Shown: piece after piece, positions 60,152 through 64,000 of the stretch
Layout of the letters: every line of letters begins with the position of its first letter
How positions within the stretch are numbered: the stretch's first letter is position 1
NCBI RefSeq assembly: GCF_018403185.1
Contig: NZ_BOSE01000015.1
Coordinates: 1-64,000 of the forward strand
DNA: 64,000 bases
Direction of reading: 5' to 3'
From: Paenibacillus montaniterrae
Lineage (GTDB): Bacteria; Bacillota; Bacilli; Paenibacillales; Paenibacillaceae
The notes under the pieces: generated by a model
Told to the model about the DNA's origin: nothing
The model's database searches: none
Seen by the model: the letters and a program-made list of their open reading frames with translations, nothing else
Translations under genes and position numbers: made by a program

Positions 60152-61414
60152 CTAGCCTTCTGCCAGCTCTGCACCGCTGCGCTCCGCCTGCAAGCCGCTT
60201 TTTAGATCATGGCCTGTAGGATTTTGGAATATCCGCAAGCCAAACTCAGGCGCCACTGCTAATATATGATCGAAGATATCGGACTGTACGCCCTCATATA
60301 CTGCCCAAGCTGTATCGTTAGTGAATGCGTAAATTTCCATTGGCAAGCCGGTCTCTTCAGCCTGCAGCTGTCTAACCATACAGGTCATGCCCTTATGAAT
60401 CTTCGGATGCCCCTCCAAATAGCGCTGAATATAAGCTCTAAACACGCCAATATTGGTAAGTGCTCTGCCGTTCACCTTAACCGATTTGTCCACGTTCAGC
60501 TCTTGATTATGCTGCTCGATTTCCTTTTCTTTCTGCTCAATATAATCCTTGAGATAATGGATTTTTTTGAACTTCTCGATCATTTCCGGGCTGCATATTG
60601 TTACACTGGTTGTGTCGACGCGAACTGAGCGCTTAATACGGCGCCCGCCTGCACTTTGCATGCCGCGCCAGTTTTTGAAGGAATCCGAGATCAAGGCGTA
60701 TGTAGGAATCGTCGTAATCGTCTTATCCCAATTTTGCACCTTCACCGTATTTAGCGAAATATCGATGATATCGCCATCGGCCCCGTATTTCGGCATTTCA
60801 ATCCAGTCGCCTACGCGCACCATATCGTTGGAGGACAGTTGAATCCCCGCCACCAGGCCTAAAATTGAATCCTTAAATACAAGCATCGTAACAGCGGACA
60901 ACGCTCCGAGACCACTAAGCAAAATGAGCGGACTAACGCCAAACATGCTGGAAATGAGCAAAATACCGCCGACGAAAAAGATTAAGATTTTAGCAACTTG
61001 AATATAGCCTCTTAGCGGTCGAGACTTTGAAATTTCAAAGGTTAAATAAATATCGTTCACCGCATTAAGAAAAGCGTTAAGCACAAGCAGCACAATGACG
61101 ATGACGTACACATTAACGGCCTTCACGATAAAGAAGGCAAGGCTTGGGAACAAAAGCGATGAAAAATAAATGATAATGGCGGGTACAATATGTGATAGCT
61201 TGTGAAACACTTTGCGTTCCAGCAAATAATCGTCCCACTTGAACTTATTATTTTTAACGAAATAGGTTATAAGCCGTAATACGACCTTCTTCGTAATAAA
61301 GTTGGCTGCCACGCATATAAGCGCGATCACAATCATTAAAATGATCGTGGCCAAAATGCTTGCAAGCCCTGTTTCCACTCCTAAATTTTCTAGCCAACCC
61401 GTTATTGTTTTCAT
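60152..61414 (-). CDS. Mechanosensitive channel, MscS family (YbdG-like)
   Basis: 420 residues. Five membrane helices at about 15-38, 65-85, 90-115, 140-160 and 165-190; the last is the pore helix with SGLGALSAVTMLVFKDSILGLVAGIQLSSNDMVRVGDWIEMPKYGADG (core VFKDSILGLVAGIQLSSND). This is followed by a beta domain (VQNWDKTITTIPTYALISDSFKNW) and a ~150-residue cytosolic extension like E. coli YbdG/MscM rather than MscS proper. Gates under osmotic downshock. Confidence 0.9.
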   Translation of the reverse strand: MKTITGWLENLGVETGLASILATIILMIVIALICVAANFITKKVVLRLITYFVKNNKFKWDDYLLERKVFHKLSHIVPAIIIYFSSLLFPSLAFFIVKAVNVYVIVIVLLVLNAFLNAVNDIYLTFEISKSRPLRGYIQVAKILIFFVGGILLISSMFGVSPLILLSGLGALSAVTMLVFKDSILGLVAGIQLSSNDMVRVGDWIEMPKYGADGDIIDISLNTVKVQNWDKTITTIPTYALISDSFKNWRGMQSAGGRRIKRSVRVDTTSVTICSPEMIEKFKKIHYLKDYIEQKEKEIEQHNQELNVDKSVKVNGRALTNIGVFRAYIQRYLEGHPKIHKGMTCMVRQLQAEETGLPMEIYAFTNDTAWAVYEGVQSDIFDHILAVAPEFGLRIFQNPTGHDLKSGLQAERSGAELAEG

Positions 61415-61681
61415 ATACTCCTCCTTCTGTAACTGTGAACTAATGAGCTGATGCTATTCATTGTCTGCTCCTGGATGAACTCATATTCACCGTCCAAGCT
61501 GCCTGTCTCGAGAAAGCCTATTCCATTCTATCATATCTGACGCTGCGTTTCCGCTTCGTTAACAACAACGCTCCATATTAAAGCAACGTCAAGCTATAGG
61601 CTCTATCAATCTGGACATGGTTTAATTTGAATAGAGGATGAAAACCATGATTAAGCATGTTAAAGAGAGGATGATGTAAGC

Positions 61682-62848
61682 ATGATCAGCATTGAGAATC
61701 AGCTTGGCCTTAGGCCAGCAATGGGATGGAATTCATGGAATACCTTCACCTGGGACATTAATGAGCAATTAATTCGTGACATGGCAGATTTATTTGTAAC
61801 GGAAGGCTATAAGGATGCAGGCTACGAATACATCGTAATCGATGATTGCTGGAGTCTGAAGGAACGGGACAAGGATGGCAATCTGGTCGCCGATCCGGAA
61901 AAATTTCCAAGCGGGATGAAAGCGCTTGCCGACTATATTCATAGCAAGGGCTTGAAGTTCGGCATGTATTCCTGCGTTGGCACGCATACATGCGCGGGCT
62001 ACCCGGGCAGCTTTGAGCATGAATTTCAGGACGCCAAGCTATTCGCTGAGTGGGGCGTCGATTACTTGAAGTACGATTATTGCTTTAAGCCGCGCCATAT
62101 TTCAGGCGAACTGCTCTATAAGCGCATGAGCCTTGCTCTGAAAAATTGCGGCAGAGATATTTTGTTTTCCGCCTGCAACTGGGGAGCCGACAATGTGTAT
62201 CAGTGGATCCGCGAATCCGGCGCCCATATGTATCGCTCTACCGGAGACATTCGCGACAACTGGGACTCGATTAAAGAGTTGGCCATCTCGCAGCTTGATA
62301 AGCAATGCTATACAGGCTCCTTCTGTCATAATGATATGGACATGCTCGTCGTCGGCATGTATGGCGGCAGCAACAACGACTTTATCGGCAGAATCGGCGG
62401 CTGCAGCGACAACGAGTACAAAACTCATTTTTCGCTATGGAGCATTATGGGCTCGCCATTAATGATCGGCTGTGATTTGCGCAATGCCAATCAGGTGACG
62501 AAGGAAATTTTGTTGAATCAGGAGCTTATCGCCATCAATCAGGATTTGGAGGGCCGCGGTGCATACCGCATCAAGCCGGAGCCGCAATGGTTTCATTCGG
62601 ATGATGTATTTATGCTCGTTAAGGTACTGACGAATGGCGACCTGGCAATAGGCTTCTTCAATTTGAGCGACAGCCAACGAGAGCTATCGCTGCAGTTCTG
62701 GGATCTTGGACTGCCTTACGCAGCCGGATTTTCATTATCGCTGTATGACTGCTGGGAGCATAAAGAGCTCGGTGTATTTAGAGAACGCTTCGCGCCTGTT
62801 GTGCCTGCACGAGATTGCCTGATTGTGCGAGCCAAGCTGGTCCAATAA
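61682..62848 (+). CDS. Alpha-galactosidase, glycoside hydrolase family 27
   Basis: 388 residues, no signal peptide. The (beta/alpha)8 domain starts at once: RPAMGWNSWNTF, YIVIDDCWS, then the nucleophile Asp132 in VDYLKYDYC and the acid/base Asp189 in YRSTGDIRDNW. The C-terminal ~90 residues form the usual beta-sandwich. It hydrolyses terminal alpha-galactosides in the cytosol. A short frame with start ATG 61648 and stop at 61677-61679 precedes it; I see no leader function. GAGAGGATG is the ribosome site. The Cys-rich gene follows by one nt. Confidence 0.93.
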   Translation: MISIENQLGLRPAMGWNSWNTFTWDINEQLIRDMADLFVTEGYKDAGYEYIVIDDCWSLKERDKDGNLVADPEKFPSGMKALADYIHSKGLKFGMYSCVGTHTCAGYPGSFEHEFQDAKLFAEWGVDYLKYDYCFKPRHISGELLYKRMSLALKNCGRDILFSACNWGADNVYQWIRESGAHMYRSTGDIRDNWDSIKELAISQLDKQCYTGSFCHNDMDMLVVGMYGGSNNDFIGRIGGCSDNEYKTHFSLWSIMGSPLMIGCDLRNANQVTKEILLNQELIAINQDLEGRGAYRIKPEPQWFHSDDVFMLVKVLTNGDLAIGFFNLSDSQRELSLQFWDLGLPYAAGFSLSLYDCWEHKELGVFRERFAPVVPARDCLIVRAKLVQ

Positions 62849-62849
62849 T

Positions 62850-63053
62850 ATGAGCAGCAAACGCATTTGCACCGCCTGCAGCGTCCCGCTTATCGCCGAT
62901 GATGTTGCGATTTATTTAAAGCTCGTTTCCAGAACAGCCCAGCAGTTTCTATGCATTGATTGCCTTGGCGTCAAGCTGAACTGTGGTCGCGAGCCGATCG
63001 ACAAGCTCATTCAATATTATCGTGAATCAGGAAAATGCTCGCTGTTTCGCTAG
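62850..63053 (+). CDS. Small Cys-rich, probably zinc-binding protein
   Basis: 67 residues from ATG 62850, one nt after the alpha-galactosidase stop. CTACSVPL and CIDCLGVKLNC give two CxxC pairs, a likely structural zinc site, and ESGKCSLF ends the protein. Similar tiny proteins of unknown function occur in Paenibacillus. It overlaps the 3' end of the convergent AraC gene by four nt. Confidence 0.7.
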   Translation: MSSKRICTACSVPLIADDVAIYLKLVSRTAQQFLCIDCLGVKLNCGREPIDKLIQYYRESGKCSLFR

Positions 63054-63871
63054 CGTTCCTGCTCACTTGACCTATGCAGCATCATATACTCCGAGGGTGT
63101 ATATGATGTTGCTTTTTTAAAAGCCTTTGAGAAATACAGCTGATCCTTATAGCCGACAGAGTAGGCCACTGACTTAATAGACAAATTAGAGGACCGCAGC
63201 AGCTCGCAGGCACGCTGGATTCTATAAGAGGCAAGATAGCCTGAAACTGACATCCCTGTCGCCTCCTTAAACAAGCGAAATAAATAACTGCGTTCAATAT
63301 TAACGGCATGAACAATTTCCGCTACGGTGATCGTCGATTTCCAAAAATGCTGCGCAATATACTTTTTCGCCAGCGAGACATAATCCGTTGGAGCGGCCGT
63401 TGTCTCATCTGCAAAATACTCTAAATAATACGACAGCAGCAGACGCAGCTTGGCATCGGCACGCATTTTCTCAAATGACCTTGCTTCCGCATTCCAGGAA
63501 AGATAAAACGAGGATTGTAAATGGTCCGGCGCCTGCGCTGCAATAGGCTTATCCGGAACCATTCCAATCAGCGACAACAATTGTGCGGCTTCTTCCCCTG
63601 TAAACTCAACCCAAACATATTCCCACGGATCGTGCGGATCAGGGTAATAGTACACTTCCTCATCCGGAAAAATTACAAAGCTTTCTCCCGCCTGCAATGA
63701 GAAGGTTTTAGAGCGTGTCTCCAGCTTCCCTTTGCCGCTTACAATATAGTGCAATGCGTAAACATCACGCACCCCTGGTCCCCATTTATGCAAATTAGAC
63801 GGCTTATGCCCGCCGAATAAATAAGCCAAGCCCCCGCTGCGATATGAATGATAGGAATGTAATGACTTCAT
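63050..63871 (-). CDS. AraC-family transcriptional regulator
   Basis: 273 residues. N-terminal cupin sensor (about 15-105; HYIVSGKGKLETRSKTFSLQAGESFVIFPDEEVYYYPD, core AGESFVIFPDEEVYYYP) and C-terminal double HTH (about 170-270; IVHAVNIERSYLFRLFKEATGMSVSGYL and VAYSVGYKDQLYFSKAFKKATSYTPSEY, core GYKDQLYFSKAFKKATSYTP). The arrangement, convergent with the alpha-galactosidase unit, suggests it senses a galactoside-type sugar, but that is inference. Confidence 0.9.
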   Translation of the reverse strand: MKSLHSYHSYRSGGLAYLFGGHKPSNLHKWGPGVRDVYALHYIVSGKGKLETRSKTFSLQAGESFVIFPDEEVYYYPDPHDPWEYVWVEFTGEEAAQLLSLIGMVPDKPIAAQAPDHLQSSFYLSWNAEARSFEKMRADAKLRLLLSYYLEYFADETTAAPTDYVSLAKKYIAQHFWKSTITVAEIVHAVNIERSYLFRLFKEATGMSVSGYLASYRIQRACELLRSSNLSIKSVAYSVGYKDQLYFSKAFKKATSYTPSEYMMLHRSSEQER

Positions 63872-63957
63872 AGGCTGCTTCCATATCCTTTCGCTATGAT
63901 GCTATATGCTTCTTGATCAATGACTGCTTTTCCTGCTGCGATTTATTAACAGAGATA

Positions 63958-64000
63958 TTGACATAGGCGTAAATAGTGTATATGTTGTATATATACACTA
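63958..64000 (+). promoter_or_regulatory. Promoter with YtrA-like palindromic operator at the right edge
   Basis: TTGACA (63958-63963), 17-nt spacer and TATGTT (63981-63986). A perfect 10-bp inverted repeat, TAGTGTATAT (63974-63983) and ATATACACTA (63991-64000), overlaps the -10. The core resembles the reverse complement of the operator at 5862-5886. The gene it serves lies beyond the window. Confidence 0.6.

Overview
The window looks like chromosomal DNA of a spore-forming Firmicute, most probably a Paenibacillus or close relative. Signs of this are two YesM/YesN- or GntR-controlled oligosaccharide ABC loci with large glycoside hydrolases, CotF-type spore coat genes, a bacterial nitric oxide synthase, DUF2512/DUF3139/DUF2306 proteins and strong AGGAGG ribosome binding sites. 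No phage or transposase gene was seen. The species is an inference from gene families, not from a marker gene.

Layout. 1-2320: four tandem CRISPR modules (type I-C-like repeats), each short array followed on its right by its own copy of a leader; no cas gene is in the window. 2371-5056: molybdate uptake genes modB and modA with a divergent HTH plus PBP-like regulator, but no modC. 5162-7772: a YdeI-family gene, then an ABC exporter operon with its own YtrA-type GntR repressor. 7851-9601: a macrolide-efflux-type MFS gene preceded by an 8-codon leader peptide (MLHSMRIR) and attenuator hairpins, and followed by the wreck of an ABC-F gene; this resembles a decayed mef-msr cassette. 9645-14630: a TipAS regulator, three regulator or alpha/beta-hydrolase genes and a phosphatase remnant. 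15224-15299: tRNA-Ala(GGC). 16023-18239: a chemoreceptor. 18419-20007: a stand-alone HisD-family gene behind a leader peptide with three consecutive His codons and a terminator, i.e. a candidate ribosome-mediated his attenuator. 20118-31639: assorted housekeeping genes (alpha/beta hydrolase, DUF418-like acyltransferase, methyltransferase, RsgA paralogue, an OmpR-type two-component system, a DJ-1 fusion, a cupin), with one gene broken by a single stop codon.

31195-32860 is a gene-poor block made of two unrelated tandem repeat families: long nested hairpins ending in T-runs (family A) and four ~187-221 bp direct repeats (family B). 32860-42060 is a six-gene minus-strand sugar locus (two permeases, YesM-like kinase, YesN-like regulator, binding protein, and an 801-residue protein of unknown fold). 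42112-51488 holds small metabolic, coat, helicase and NOS genes. 51610-59957 is a second sugar locus (binding protein, two permeases, GH106-like enzyme, zinc dehydrogenase) next to a GntR/FCD regulator, with matching palindromes at both promoters. 60152-64000 has an MscS channel, a GH27 alpha-galactosidase with a small Cys-rich partner, an AraC regulator, and at the right edge a promoter/operator resembling the YtrA-type site at 5862-5886.

The items most worth following are the His-codon attenuator upstream of hisD, the ErmDL/MefL-like leader peptide, the fourfold amplified CRISPR leader-array modules with compensatory repeat stems, and the covarying hairpin family at 31195-32104.
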